The notes under the pieces: model-generated
Told to the model about the DNA's origin: nothing
Database searches by the model: none
What the model saw: the letters and a program-made list of their open reading frames with translations, nothing else
Part shown: positions 40,980-52,410 of the stretch, one piece after another
Layout: every line of letters begins with the position of its first letter
Numbering within the stretch: the first letter of the stretch is position 1
NCBI GenBank assembly: GCA_947396885.1
Contig: OX377206.1
Coordinates: 83,821,960-83,885,959 of the forward strand
Origin: Heligmosomoides polygyrus polygyrus
Taxonomy: Eukaryota; Nematoda; Chromadorea; Rhabditida; Heligmosomidae
Length of the DNA stretch: 64,000 bases
Reading direction: 5' to 3'
Translations under genes and position numbers: made by a program

Positions 40980-43900
40980 CCCCTTCATGTGCCACCTCAC
41001 CGCGGTGAAGGGGTGAACATCACTTTGTGATGGCTAACGGCACAAACGGTCACGCAGTACGCGACGCTTTGTCGTGTATGGGCGGCTCTCCTGTATCCCT
41101 GGCCAGGAACATGTGAGTAACCAGACCACCGGTATGGCTCAAACAACTAAAACCGCGCCCCAGTCCTCCGCGCGTCGGAGGTGGACTTCTACGACGTCGG
41201 TTGCATCCACCTCCGGCGAGGGGCCATCTAATCTCGGAGTTAAACTATCATGACGACATTGGAATTGGACTATCGGAATCTCCCTCCCACCACGACACGG
41301 AAACTGCCTATTCGTCTGCACTTATAACTGTCGTTCGATCGCATCTGAGCAGGATCTTCGGACACTGCTTTACAGAAGCCGCAACATCAAATACGACGTT
41401 ATCGCTCTGCAGGAAACGAAAGGCAGAACGGAAACCATAAGAAGGACCGACCACAACGAGCTTCTCATTATCGGAGCAAAGGTGGACAGAAAGAATATTG
41501 GCGGAGTTGGATTCCTCGTCAATTCGACAGTTCACCACCTAGTAGACTCTTACAAGATCATCAGTCCGCGAGTAGCTGTTCTTCGTCTGGAAACCAAAGA
41601 TCAAGGAACCATCTCAATCATAAATGGATATGCTCCAACATCTGCGGCCACAGATAAAGAAAAGGAGGAATTCTACAAGCTTTTTGAAAGGACTATCAAC
41701 GACGAGAAGAGCTACTACAAAGTTGTCGTTGGTGAATTTAACGCTATCGTCGGTACGAATGATCACAGCGAATGGAGACTACGACCACATGGAACTTACT
41801 CAAGGAACGAAAACGGAGAGCGCCTGATAGACTTCCTATCCGCGTGCCGTCTCTACCATGGAAATTCTATGTTTGAGAAGCCTTCAAACCGACGATAGAC
41901 CTGGGAAAGCCCAAATGGAGAAACACGTTCGGAGATCGACCATGTTCTTACAAACAAACGCTGGAGTCTGTTCGACGTCTCCGTGCTGCCTTCATTTGAC
42001 ACCGGCTCGGATCACCGTCTTGTCCGTGCGAAGCTGACTCTCAAAAAGAGGATGTTCAAGCGTGACACCCACAAACCGGCACCGGTGAGGATCCCACATT
42101 CAAGTCTGAGGATTTGGAATATGCAATAAAGTCGTATGATTGGAATCTTCTTGAAGATCTATCGGAAGACTACGACCTTCTCTCCAAAGGACTGTTGAAA
42201 TGTGCTAGCAGCTCTTGCGGAGCCACATCACCGTCTGCTTCAAGACTCAACGCACATGCGATCAAACTCTTGGAGCAAAGAAGAGCTGTTAAACTGGATC
42301 CTAATGCTTCCCATCTGGAAAAAGTCACCATCTCGAAGGCCTGTCGAACTGCTGTGAAGGAGTCCATTCAAGCCTACAGAAGATTGAAGCTGTTAGAAGC
42401 GGCTGGGAAAGGTTCAAGCATAAAGCGCTGCAAACCAGATCTCTGCGACCAGAAGGCAATAATGTCAGCCCTTGTGAATAAGGATGGAACAACGCAAACG
42501 TCTCGAAGAGCGATGGAGACCACCGTTCAAGAATTCTACACAGATTTGTTCCGTTCTTCCATCACTGTCCCGAAATGCTTGATGCCACCAGCTGAGGAAG
42601 TACCTCCCATTCTGGAATCAGAAGTTGCTCATGCCATCAGAAGGATGAAGCCGGGCACTGCTCCCGGACCGGACGGCATTTCTGCTGATCTCCTTCGTGC
42701 GGGTGGCAGTGCCCTCTGCTCACTTCTTTCCAAGCACTTCAACCACTACCTTCGACTTGGTAGGATTCCGGACTCATGAAAGGAGTCGAAAGCAGTTTTA
42801 ATCTTCAATAAAGGTCAGCAGGAGGATATCAACAACTATCGACCCATCAGTCTTCTCTCGGTTGTGTACAAGATCTTCACCAAGATACTGCTTAACCGCA
42901 TGGAGCGTTGCTTGGATGAATATCAGCCAGTGGAGCAAGCAGGGTTTCGCAAGGATTTCTCCTGCATGGACCATATTCAGACTGTCTCACAGCTCATCGA
43001 AAGGAGCCGCGAATACCACCTCCCACTTGTTCTTGTCTTCGTGGATTATCGGAAAGCGTTCGACTCTGTGGAAATCAACGCCATTCTGAACGCCCTTGTG
43101 AACGCTGGTATACCATCGCCCTACATCCGACTTCTCGACGAATGCTTCTCGAACACATCGACTACCATCCAGCTGTTCGATCGAAAGCTTAAAATTCCTA
43201 TCGGGAAGGGAGTACGGCAGGGAGACACGATTTCTCCCAAGCTATTCACAGCGGCACTCCAGGATGCCATGAAGGACTTGAACTGGGACGATAAAGGCTA
43301 CCTTGTCGACGGGAAACGGATCAGCAACCTTCGCTTCGCCGACGATATTGTTCTCATCTCTACCAGCACGGCAGAAGTCGAGGAAATGCTGAACGAGCTC
43401 AATGTGGCAGGTATGAAGATTGGATTGGACATGAATATGTCCAAAACACAATTTATGGTCAACCAGTGGTGTAACACGGGACTCGTAAAGTTAAATGGAG
43501 TCGCTCTACAACAGGTCGACTCCTACGTCTATCTGGGAAGAGAGCTGAACATGGATAGCGACCTCGCTCCTGAAATCGCCCGCAGGAGACGGCAGCATGG
43601 GCAGCCTTCAGTTCGAAGTCACCGATCAGGTCAAGGATCCCGGCCTCAGGGCCTCGATATTCAACGCCTCTGTACTGCCTGCGATGTGTTACGCGAAGTA
43701 AACCTGGCCCGACAACAAGACAATCGCCAGAGCGATGCAAACTACGCATCGTGCACTGGAGAGATGTCTTCTAAGGACAAGCCTTCGTCAGCAATGGCAA
43801 GAAGGCCTACGAAGCTCGGAGCTACGGGAGAAGTCGCAATTAGCAGACCCGCTGCAGTACATGAAGTAGTCCAAATATCGCTGGGCCGGACACCTGCTTC

Positions 43901-44134
43901 GACGAAAGGACGATAGATGGAGTCTCCGTGTCACAGAATGGCTCCCGAGAGGCCCAAAAGACCACTGGGACGACCGCCAACGCGATGGGCAGACTCATTC
44001 TAGAGATCTTTCAGAGAGCGGAGTCTGCCTCACTGGATGCAAGCAGCCAGAGATCGAGCGGTCTGGAAGAGTTGTGGTCCCGCTGAGAAGACCTCCAGCC
44101 GACAAAGGACCATCAAAGTATCAAAGTAAGTAAG
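40980..44134 (+). mobile_element. Full-length RTE-clade non-LTR retrotransposon
   Basis: 3155 bp between perfect 12-bp duplications TATCTCACTATT. The 5' region (40980-41310) is untranslated and begins with a hairpin (CCCCTTCA pairing with TGAAGGGG). It ends in a tail of ATCAAAGT and AAGT repeats, as usual for RTE elements, which lack poly(A). Size matches complete RTE elements (about 3.2 kb). It encodes an apurinic endonuclease and a reverse transcriptase and moves by target-primed reverse transcription. The coding region is broken, so this copy is not autonomous. Confidence 0.93.
41311..44100 (+). pseudogene. RTE endonuclease/reverse transcriptase reading frame, broken
   Basis: The endonuclease starts near 41314 (VCTYNCRSIASEQDLRTLL) with the metal-binding ALQETKG at about 41400. 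It continues to 41895, where TAG (41896-41898) interrupts just before TWESPNG; the final catalytic block TGSDHRLVRAK lies near 42010. A frameshift near 42080-42110 precedes the RT. The RT has APGPDGISADLLR near 42665, a TGA at 42777-42779, RPISLL near 42845, FVDYRKAFDSV near 43045, RQGDTISP near 43220 and the catalytic FADDIVL near 43340. Another frame change near 43590 precedes a C-terminal RYRWAGHLLRRKDDRWSLR-type block near 43880. Long intact stretches indicate fairly recent decay. Opposite-strand frames are shadows. Confidence 0.92.
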
Positions 44135-44146
44135 TATCTCACTATT
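44135..44146 (+). repeat. Right 12-bp target-site duplication of the RTE
   Basis: TATCTCACTATT, identical to 40968-40979. A further imperfect repeat of the same phrase follows directly. Confidence 0.9.
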
Positions 44147-44946
44147 TCTCACTATTTCAGCATGCAGTCTTTCCATATCTAGTTCCTGCGACGGGTTTCA
44201 AAAATTGAAATGTGCACCATTGATCAGGAACACTGGTGTAATCTTGGAGCAGACAACCGCATGCCACAACCTTCACCGAAACCTTTGTTTCATGATACTG
44301 CGCTATATGCTTACAAAGTTTTTGTGAGCTATTTGTAATTAATGGAAAAAGAATTTCATGGTCATTCAAGTATTGGGTGCATTTTCTTAGCATACAATGC
44401 ATGCTTAGCCTTTGTGGCACATTAATTTTGCCCTGCACACACCTGTTGCCATTTTTAAGTGTTTTTTTTTTGGTAGTCTAACCAATTTCAAGAAAATTAA
44501 TACTAGAATTGTCAATCAGTATTCCTATCACAATTATATTAAGGAGAACTCTTTTTGATTGATAAGCTGATTGTGTTCAATAGAAAACAGTGTGGAAGAG
44601 TGCCCATTTCCGTTTCCGCCTTCCGGTCCAAAAACAGGCGGAGCTCGGAACGGAATGGAAGAGCACAAAATGGCCGGAAACCGGAATTCGGAACGCGGAA
44701 ACGGAAAATCCGCACATCCCTGCCCCTGATCCTCTTGGACAGCGTCGAGAACTACAGGGTCGTCCTCTGTGGTGGGGAGGGGGGTACCTACCGAGGTTTG
44801 CCTTCGAAGTCTCCACAAGCGAGCAAAGCAGCTCTAGACAGTGCTAATTCACAGATGACGATAGCTCAAAGATGCTCTTGCAGAATCGATTTTCTGATCT
44901 ATGTTAAGAAAGGCAGAGAGGTTATACATATTTACGGCTCAAGAAG

Positions 44947-45236
44947 GGCGCGTGTAGCGCAGTCGGAGATGTCGGCTGTCGCGTGCACCCGATACCAGGT
45001 TCCTGGCACGGGTTTCCCGCTCAGGCCAAATAAGCCTTCCATCCCTTCGGGCTCGGTGAATTGGTGCCAAACTTGTCTAGAAAGGATGAGGCGCTGACTT
45101 GTTCATCGGTTGGCCACCGCACGTCATTGTATGGCCAAATAGGCGTTAAAATCGTGGTCACGACATCCCGTAGAAGTAGAATGCGTGGCGCACCCCAACA
45201 GCAATTGAATAACACAGTTCTTTATCCTTTTTATTC
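44947..45236 (+). mobile_element. SINE S1 copy with 9-bp TSD
   Basis: Best-preserved head: GGCGCGTGTAGCGCAGTCGG, where TAGCGCAGTCGG fits the RNA polymerase III A box. The flanking duplication is GGCTCAAGA (44936-44944 and 45242-45250). The tail is TTTATCC followed by a T-run. Confidence 0.92.
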
Positions 45237-45250
45237 TATATGGCTCAAGA

Positions 45251-45909
45251 CTTTCTCAGGTAGCGAAGTCCCGCGGTTTGGATTGGTAGAATACCGCCAA
45301 TTGTATAGCTACAACAAACGCCTTTGGCTGGGCAAACACACATGACAGAGCGTTTGCAATTAGTATGATTACTAAATACTTTCTAGAAATGCACGATGTG
45401 TAGTAAGAATAGAAACAGTACAAATTGTAAGTATTGTACAAATGATCCAGTTGGTACATCACGCTACGTTAGATTGCACAAAAGCAGATACACAGTTGAG
45501 GAGGAGATTCGTAGGGAGTACAGCTGAATACCATTTTCAAATATTTTTCAAAGCAGCACAATATTGTCCAACAATACTATGAACAATTTTGTTCGTATAT
45601 TTATGTTTAAGAATGGAAAGTGAACAATACTGACTGAATCTGAACCGTGTATACTCAGTCCGAGCCCAAGATGATAACTGCTAAACCACCAGAATATCGG
45701 TTACCCTCGCTAGACATTTCAATGTGAAGTCGGAAGCCTGCCGTTTCATGACTTTAACCAGCTGTAACTCTGTTCTGTGGAGGACACAGGTCGAGAAGAT
45801 TGCAGTACCTTGTATCTGGGAGGAGACGCTTCCGTTCGTTCAGACTTACCCTTCAAGCAGCCTCCCTAATGCTTGCTAATCAACTCTACAGCTCCATTGC
45901 AAACGCAAG
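45251..45909. other. Intergenic sequence, nothing recognised
   Basis: No coding block or repeat could be supported, apart from the 8-bp duplication AACGCAAG at 45902-45909. Confidence 0.4.
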
Positions 45910-46372
45910 GGTGCAATCCCATTCGGAGGGTGGGGGGGGGGAGCAGTCCATTATGAATTCTTAATAGTAGCTACGCATCAATACATACAACATATCGAGC
46001 GTTACACTGAAATATTAAGATTTCATCGGTGCGGTGAAAGGGAGAGGGTACTATGCACGGCAGCACGGTTGTGATCCAAATTTGCTTTGAAACGAAATCG
46101 CAAACCGCCATCCACTAATTGATTAGGGTAGTAACGTTGCTTTAAAAATTTCGCGGTTTTATAGAAATAGAATTGTTTCAGGTTTCTGTTCAATTTACTA
46201 TTTTTTCATTACTTCCCCCCCCCCCCCGACTAGGAAGGCAATTTAGAAAGCCGATTTTGGTATTGGAAGGACAGCAATTTAAGGGTAAGGTAAGCATATA
46301 TATGTTGTAGTGCATGTTGCATTTCTTTGAATATTGAAATGGACTGCCCCCTCCCCCGATTAGGATTGCACC
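45910..46372. mobile_element. hAT-type MITE family M2 relative, perfect 8-bp TSD
   Basis: The ends are GGTGCAATCCCATTCGG and its near inverse, each followed by a G-run and a GCAGTCCATT block. It is flanked by AACGCAAG at 45902-45909 and 46373-46380, identical on both sides. 463 bp, non-coding, with an internal C-run near 46207. Confidence 0.93.
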
Positions 46373-46380
46373 AACGCAAG

Positions 46381-46879
46381 AAATGGGCCGACTCAAGTTT
46401 TTCAAACTCGCTGTTTTTACTACCACCCACCTTTGGTCTACGTTCGCAGTGCTGTATCCTATGTAGCAACTGCCGCAAAGGCCAAAATCGATTGAATAAA
46501 ATGGGAGGCAAGCAATCTATCTATACCTGCTTCGAGCGGCAGTGTAAGCGCCTCATCAGAGTCGGTTTTCCACATGTAGTTCCAGATTTTCTGAAAGGGC
46601 CTTGTGCTACAAAGAAAAAAGTCGAGCAGCGTACATAAACAATACATGCCTCAACCTGTACATTGCAATTGCACTGCCGACAAGGCGAACAAAGCTTTGG
46701 GAGTAGGTAAGCACTGTGTAAATAGCCTAACGGAATAGACTATTGGTGCCATATTCAGCTGTCGACCTGATATCCCCTTGTTGAGGCTGATGTTTCGGCG
46801 TCTTCAACTTCTCCAAAGCCTCGAAAAGTCGAAATCATTCAAGAATCTACTCTTTCAAACACCATTTCATCTTGAAAGA
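46381..46879. other. Intergenic sequence with a possible hammerhead-like motif
   Basis: 46785-46826, minus strand: GAGGCT and AGCCTC would pair as an outer stem around TTGAAGA and CGCCGAAAC. The core is more degenerate than at 27610 and may be a relic. The rest is unassigned. Confidence 0.35.
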
Positions 46880-47158
46880 TAAATGAATAAAGGACGGCGT
46901 TACTCAATCCCTTTTTTTGGGATGCGCCACGCATTCTACTCCTGCGGGATGTCGTGTAGGCGTTTTGAATGCGTGTTTGTCTTGCGGTGGCCAGCCGATG
47001 AACAAGTCAGCGCATTATCCTTCCCAGACAAGCCTGGTACCAATTCACCGACCTCGGAGGGATGGAAGGCTTCGTTGGTCTGAGCGGGAAATCTGAACCA
47101 GGAACCTGGTATCGGGTGCACGCGAGAGTCGGCGCCTCCTCCGACTGCGCTGCCGGCG
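46880..47158 (-). mobile_element. SINE S1 copy
   Basis: Tail side at 46885 (AATAAAGGACGGCGTTACTC), head side near 47140 (GGCGCCTCCTCCGACTGCG). One internal deletion near 46977 removes the CAATGACTTG segment. Confidence 0.85.
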
Positions 47159-47474
47159 CCCTTACAGGATATTTTTATTTCATCTTACAGGATATTTTTC
47201 TGGAGGAAACTAGATACATGATCGGTATGTTCTCTGCCATATAAGAGTGTAAGAAAATATATAGACAAAAAAGCAAGCGCATCACCGGAACTCATCATTA
47301 AGGAAGGAAGCATTTAAGAGTATGTGAAAGAGTCACATCCATGATATGCTGCTACAGTAATCGAATCCCCTAATTCGTTCTGTGAAACATTGGAGCCGAC
47401 CTTTGCACCAATTGCACGAAATGTTTAGGTGGTAGCACCACATTGCTTGACGGGTACACTATGTACGACTAGCA

Positions 47475-48455
47475 AGGAGAGCCTCAAGAGTGGTGGTGAG
47501 CTTTTGCGATGCAATTTTTATAGGATACGGGGTCCCGTGTGGGGAATCCAAAACCACAGTTACTTTTTTCGGAATGCTCTTCTGTTGTCGAAAATAAGCG
47601 CGAAGTTCATGGAGCTCTGCTGCCACCCAGCCCGATGTGGTCGGTTGGCGTGGTGATAGTGGGGTCGCCTCTCGAGCGCACTGAGTGGGTTTGGTGGTTC
47701 GGTCCCCGGTATCGTCAGTGTTTTTGCACAGATCGGATCGCTATTATTATGGGTTTGCGTGATCACAGAAGTCAATTTGTACACGATTAATGCTTTTAGT
47801 ATTTAAACCAGCCTTTTTGGGCTTTAATTTGAGTTACCCCTCAATGGATCGTATTTGCACTGTATCATTATGCATTTTATTGGATTGCTAACATAAAAAA
47901 ATTTCTTGCTACAACAAGTAACTGTGTTTATTGCTGAAAATGATAATCAACAATTATGATATAGAACTATGAAACATTTGAAACGTAATCGCTTATCACA
48001 CCAGCAGCATCTTACACACGCTAGCGACGAACAACCTTCTTCTCCCTGGCAAGGTATCACTTCTTCTTCTTCGTTGAACGCATAATCGTTAGGCCTAGGT
48101 TTAAGTACAAAAAGCATTATTCGAGTACAAATTGACTTCTGCGATCACGCAAACCCATAACAATAACGATCCGATGTGTGCAAAAACACTGGCGACTACC
48201 GTGGACCGAACCACCAAACCCACTCAGTGCGCCCGAGAGGCGACCCCGCTACCACTACGCAGGCCAACAACAACTTCGGGCTGGGTGGCAGCAGGGCTCC
48301 ATGAACTTCGCGCTCACGCGTCCACACTCTTTTTTTTTCGATCACAGAAGAGCATTCCGAAAAAAAGTAACTATGGTTTTAGACTCCCCACACGGGACGC
48401 TACATCCTGTAAAAATTACATCGCAAAAGCTCACCGCCACTCCGAGGGTTCTCCT
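47475..48455. repeat. Large fold-back: two inverted arms of about 340 bp
   Basis: The left arm, about 47475-47812, is the reverse complement of the right arm, about 48098-48455, with some 85 percent identity and a 285-bp AT-rich spacer. Shared blocks include GGTGAGCTTTTGCGATG, GTTACTTTTTTCGGAATG, GGTGGTTCGGTCC and CACGCAAACCCATAA. Each arm has an open frame reading outward (47784-47560 minus; 48132-48494 plus) with the shared peptide SAITQTHNN. No transposase or target duplication is recognised. Confidence 0.85.
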
Positions 48456-48780
48456 TGTGAGACATTTGACAGCGCCTTCACTTCTCTGTGCTGATTCAAG
48501 CTTTCACAAATATCGCTTCACAACACTTTCTCCAACAGTTACCAAGAGACTACCCAAGCTGTAGATCTGAGCGTGCCCATGTGGCGTATATAAAGAAGAA
48601 ATATTCCAGAAATAAGAGGAAGTATGTATTGTCGAGGCCCGAGTCGTACACAGATCAGTAACAACTGATAAAATAGGACTCAGCAGACATTTTCAGTTAG
48701 TTGAGCCGAAAGCAAGCGCATTTGGAAGTATGGTGACACTATTTATTTATTTATTTATTTAGGATAGGTACTACTGCTTG
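48456..48780. other. Intergenic sequence, nothing recognised
   Basis: Ends in a short TTTA-repeat tract (48740-48764) beside the next SINE. Confidence 0.4.
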
Positions 48781-49071
48781 GGCGCGTGGAGCGCAGTCGG
48801 AGGAAGCGCTGGCCGTGGCCTGCACTCGATACTAGGTTCCTGGTTCGGATTTCCCGCCCAGGCCAACCAAGCCTTCTATCCCTCTGGGGTCGGTGAATTG
48901 GTACCAGACTTGTCTGGGAAGGATAAAGCACTGACTTGTACATCGGCTGGCGACCGCAAGTCATTGTATGGCCAAATACGCATTCAACACGTCTCCACGA
49001 CATTCGGTAGAAGTAGAATGCGTGGCGCATCCCAAAGAGGATTGAATAACGCCGTCCTTTATCCTTTATCC
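48781..49071 (+). mobile_element. SINE S1 copy with TSD
   Basis: Nearly consensus: head GGCGCGTGGAGCGCAGTCGG, tail with two TTTATCC units. Flanks TACTACTGCT and TACTATTGCT form a 10-bp duplication with one mismatch. Confidence 0.92.
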
Positions 49072-50075
49072 TACTATTGCTGACTTTCTTCTGTCTACCA
49101 CTTTTGCTAGGTGACCAGATCTGAACCTCATTCTACTGATCAGCACCGATAATGGGTCATAAACTAACTATCGAAGATTTCGTCAATTCCAGAACTTCTG
49201 ATTTTTATGCTACTGGGATAAAAAAGCTTGTGTCACGTTGGCAAAGATGTGTAGAATCAGATGGTTTTTATTTCGATTAATAAACTTGCCGACAAGCCGA
49301 GATATTAACTGTTTAAATTTACAGTGGTTCAGTGCCATTTATTTCGTTACAACCTAATAAATGTATTGAGCGGGCTGGTGCCGGCATTGCTCCGATAGTG
49401 CATCTTAGAACGGATAAGTTAGATCAGCCGGACTCCAGAGCTCCTTCGTTAGAGTAGTTCTGTGCTCTCCTTCGCCTCAGCGGATGAGAGCTCAGAAACC
49501 GTGTTTATGTGAGTGAGCATTTGCAATCTATAGATGCAGGCACAGACCTGCTAACTACCACATCAAACGTGTGTAGGATAAAACCACAGAAGAGGGTATG
49601 CTGAGGCGATTCCCACATTTCTATAAATGCAGACAACCAAGGACAACCTACAAACGAAAAGATGATAGGGGACAAGAGATGGAACTTATATATCGTTTTA
49701 TACAAGTAAAGTCTGCGTCACAACTGCATTTGAAGCTCAGTCGTCCTTGGAACAAGCTCCTGACGTTTCTATTCCAGACGTTCTGACGACTGTGACGTTT
49801 CTATTCATTGTGTAGGTGATATAGCGCTGAATGAATAAGCTGACGTAAAACAAGATTGCCTAAATATGTACAGGAGATTCGAATAGGTAGTCAATCGCCA
49901 ACGGATTTAGACTCTTTTTGAGGCTTACATGTACACTATCAGGTTGTTCAAAAAATATGCTCAGGCATTACAACCCTTTGTAGTCCTAAATGGACAAGTT
50001 CAGCATAGTCGGAGGAGGAGCAGACTCGCTTGCATTCCATCACTTAGCAAAGCTCAAGTCCTGATCAGGCCAAGT
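49072..50075. other. Intergenic sequence with a decayed SINE head
   Basis: 49995-50075 resembles a worn SINE S1 head (GTTCAGCATAGTCGGAGGAG). The remainder is unassigned. Confidence 0.4.
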
Positions 50076-50083
50076 AAAGTTTT

Positions 50084-50508
50084 GGATCTATCCTAGTCCG
50101 GGGGCCACATAATTAAAAGTAGGTAACAAAATGAATTGAGACTTACCGAGCGGCTCCTAGAGAACGAGATGGAACCTAAAAGAAAGCAAAAACGAACGAA
50201 CAGACCAAAAAAAATAAAAAATCGCCGCGGTTTACAACCGTCTCGGCGGGCAAAGAGCGACGGATTAGAGGCATGCCGCGTGCTCACTGCCGGCTGACAT
50301 GTTATAACCAGGATCTAACATGGTGAGGAGGGCACACAACTTTGCCTGCTTACAACCGCACCAAATGTAATTTTTTTCGTTTCTTCTTTGTGACTTTTCT
50401 TGTTTAGGTCCCATGCTGTTCCGTAGAGGCCGCTCGGTAAGTCTCAAGTGGATTTGTTACATATAATACTTTTACTTATGTGCCCCCCCCCCGGACTAGG
50501 ATAGATCC
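50084..50508. mobile_element. hAT-type MITE family M2, copy 1
   Basis: The ends GGATCTATCCTAGTCCGGGG and its inverse match over about 70 bp, including CTTACCGAGCGGC. Flanks AAAGTTTT (50076-50083) and GAAGTTTT (50509-50516) form an 8-bp duplication with one mismatch. The interior contains GCCGGCTGACATGTT, shared in inverse orientation with the copy at 60553. Confidence 0.9.
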
Positions 50509-50589
50509 GAAGTTTTCATCTCGTAGAGCTCGGTGGATTGGCACTGACTTGTCAGCGGCAGGCTATTACCAGCCGTTCTATAAGCCTAA

Positions 50590-50766
50590 TAAAGGGTAAA
50601 GGATGACGATAATCAATCACTTTCTGGGATACGCCACACACGCTACTCCTACAATTGTTGTCGAGGCAACTTGAATGCGTATTTGGCCTATATAATGACT
50701 TGTGGTGTCCGCCCGATAAGCAATTCAGTGTTTCGCCCTTCTCTTTCTGGTATCAATTCACCGACC
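50590..50766 (-). mobile_element. SINE S1 3' part, split by the BEL element
   Basis: The minus-strand SINE runs from its tail (GGGTAAAGGATGACG) to the middle (CAATTCACCGACC). The BEL element starts exactly here, and the SINE resumes at about 54029. Confidence 0.8.
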
Positions 50767-50956
50767 TGTAACCAGTATCGCAGCTACCCATGTATCATTT
50801 GATATAACTAGGGCGTCTGCGCCACTGGATTCACTCTTCGTCATTCTTCTTATTCTTTCTCTGTTCCTGTGGAATGAAGAAGTGGCAGATTAGCGGAACA
50901 TAATAAGACACAAAACCCGCGTGGCAACGGTTCGGATCCCGCTTATCGGAATCCGC
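50767..50956 (+). repeat. Left long terminal repeat of the BEL/Pao element
   Basis: Direct repeat of 53838-54028 at about 75-80 percent. Shared blocks are ATCGCAGCT, CACTGGATTCA, CATTCTTCTTATTCT, GAAGAAGTGGCAGATT and CGCTTATCGG. It starts with TGT. The divergence points to an old insertion. Confidence 0.85.
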
Positions 50957-51059
50957 TTATGGTGCATCGACCGACCGAAGGAAAGCAAGAACACTGAAGT
51001 AAACTACTTTCGTTCAAATTTTCAGCGAACAAAACCCTCCGACAGCGACGTTATCAACA

Positions 51060-52410
51060 TTGTCCACGTGTCAAGGACTTCTCAAAAGGGCTTCAAACCG
51101 TACCGCTAGGATCCTACAAGACAGCAGATCAATAAGGGATGCAGCGAGTTTTCACTCGACGGACCAAAACCAAGCGGATAAACTGCAACGTTTAATTCGA
51201 CCAGCACAGACAGCGATAGAATCGGAACTTCGAATCGTAGAAGCTGCACTGAAAAACTACAACGTGGCAGTCGACGCTCTTAATTCCAATGATCCAGCTA
51301 CAGATGAAATTCTCCAGAGAATCACAGCCCATGTGGACGCCACCCTAGATCTTATGCACATGCACAGGATGCTCTCACCACCCTGTACAGACTGAGCGAG
51401 GAGCTCGAAAGCAATCAAGGCAAGAATTTCATTTTTGAAACCCCTTCAACTACTCAGTTCACTCACAGAACATCGACAACACGTACAAGATGAAGTACCT
51501 ACTCGAAGCCTTAGAAGGTGAAGTTGAAGAATATGTGAAACAGTACCAGACAACAGCACTTGTAGACGAAGTGCTGAGTAGGTTACATCACTGCACATCT
51601 CCGAGTGAAGACCTTCACGATCAGGAACGACTATGTGAAGAGCTTACATCAATTGTATGCCAACTACAGCTAAAGGGATAACACGTCGTCAATACCTTCC
51701 TTCAGAAGCAACTCTGTGGAAAATTTGCAGTTGAAGTCAGCATGCAATCCTGCGACAGAAGCAACAAACACTTTTATTGTTGCTTCTGTCGCAGGATTGC
51801 GGGTATGGACCACCCAGCTTCTCCTCTCAACCGCCAAACAACACATTAAACGCATGATGACGATCATAGCAAGCAGAATAATGCAAAATCGAAATCATTT
51901 AGGTGCTTCTACTGTTAGATGAACGGGCATCACCCCAAGGAATGTGATATGGTTCAAACACGAGAACAACGTCTCGAACTAATAAGAAAACAAAAGTTCT
52001 GCCGCAACTGTGGAGAGAAAGACCACATCGCATGGCAATGCAAAAGAGGACCGTATGGATTCTGTAAGGAGTATGATCATCATACCTCCATATGCAGAAA
52101 ACTCCATCATCAACCTCCACATTCGCAATCGAGTTCTTTCAAACTCGCAGCAAGGGATCTGCAGCAACTTCCGAATCCAGAAACCCTGCGTAGGCAAGGA
52201 CTCACAACTTTTACACGAGAGAAGAGGAATCAGGAACCCTCTGGCATCGTGCATCACATGCAAAGAGAATCTAGCCTCTCAAGTCTGCTTCTAATCAGCC
52301 AAGCAGTGGTCCTCAATCCTAGGCCTCAGGCATTAGAAGAGGTACACCAACTCACAGACACAGGTGTGGATCGATCCTTGTCAGCGAGGAGATAGCAGAT
52401 TGTCTTCAAC
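51060..52410 (+). pseudogene. BEL/Pao gag and protease, broken
   Basis: The gag N-terminal helical region spans about 51060-51390 and continues in another frame to 51681. Zinc knuckles follow: CFYC near 51905, interrupted by TAG before its His/Cys half; an intact CRNCGEKDHIAWQC near 52000-52040; and a third ending HHTSIC near 52080-52100. A retroviral-type protease remnant with the active-site phrase TDTGVDRS lies near 52350. Frameshifts and stops occur between all blocks. Knuckle-rich gag followed by a DTG protease fits the BEL/Pao order. Confidence 0.85.
51744..51800. repeat. Perfect 24-bp hairpin inside the gag relic
   Basis: The strand at 51744-51767 (beginning GCAATCCTGCGACAG) is the exact reverse complement of 51777-51800. 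The loop is nine bases. It is far more perfect than the decayed coding sequence around it, which suggests a local inverted duplication or template switch. Confidence 0.95.

Larger units (their letters stand above)
40688..44722. mobile_element. hAT-like non-autonomous element, split by an RTE insertion
   Basis: The left end CAGGGGGGCGTGCGGAAATT and the reverse complement of the right end (CAGGGATGTGCGGATTTTCC) match. Both arms carry subterminal CGGAA and CCGGAA motifs and the phrase AAAATGGCCGG. The flanks are CCCCCGAT (40680-40687) and CCCCTGAT (44723-44730), an 8-bp duplication with one change. CAGGG ends plus an 8-bp duplication are hAT characteristics. Without the RTE it would be about 870 bp. 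There is no transposase. Confidence 0.85.

Noticed and set aside
41139..43749. Minus-strand frames opposite the RTE element
   Set aside because: Shadows of the strongly coding plus strand.
44555..45097. 180-codon plus-strand open frame
   Set aside because: It runs through the right arm of the hAT-like element and into a SINE; the frame is a by-product of CGGAA-rich repeat sequence.
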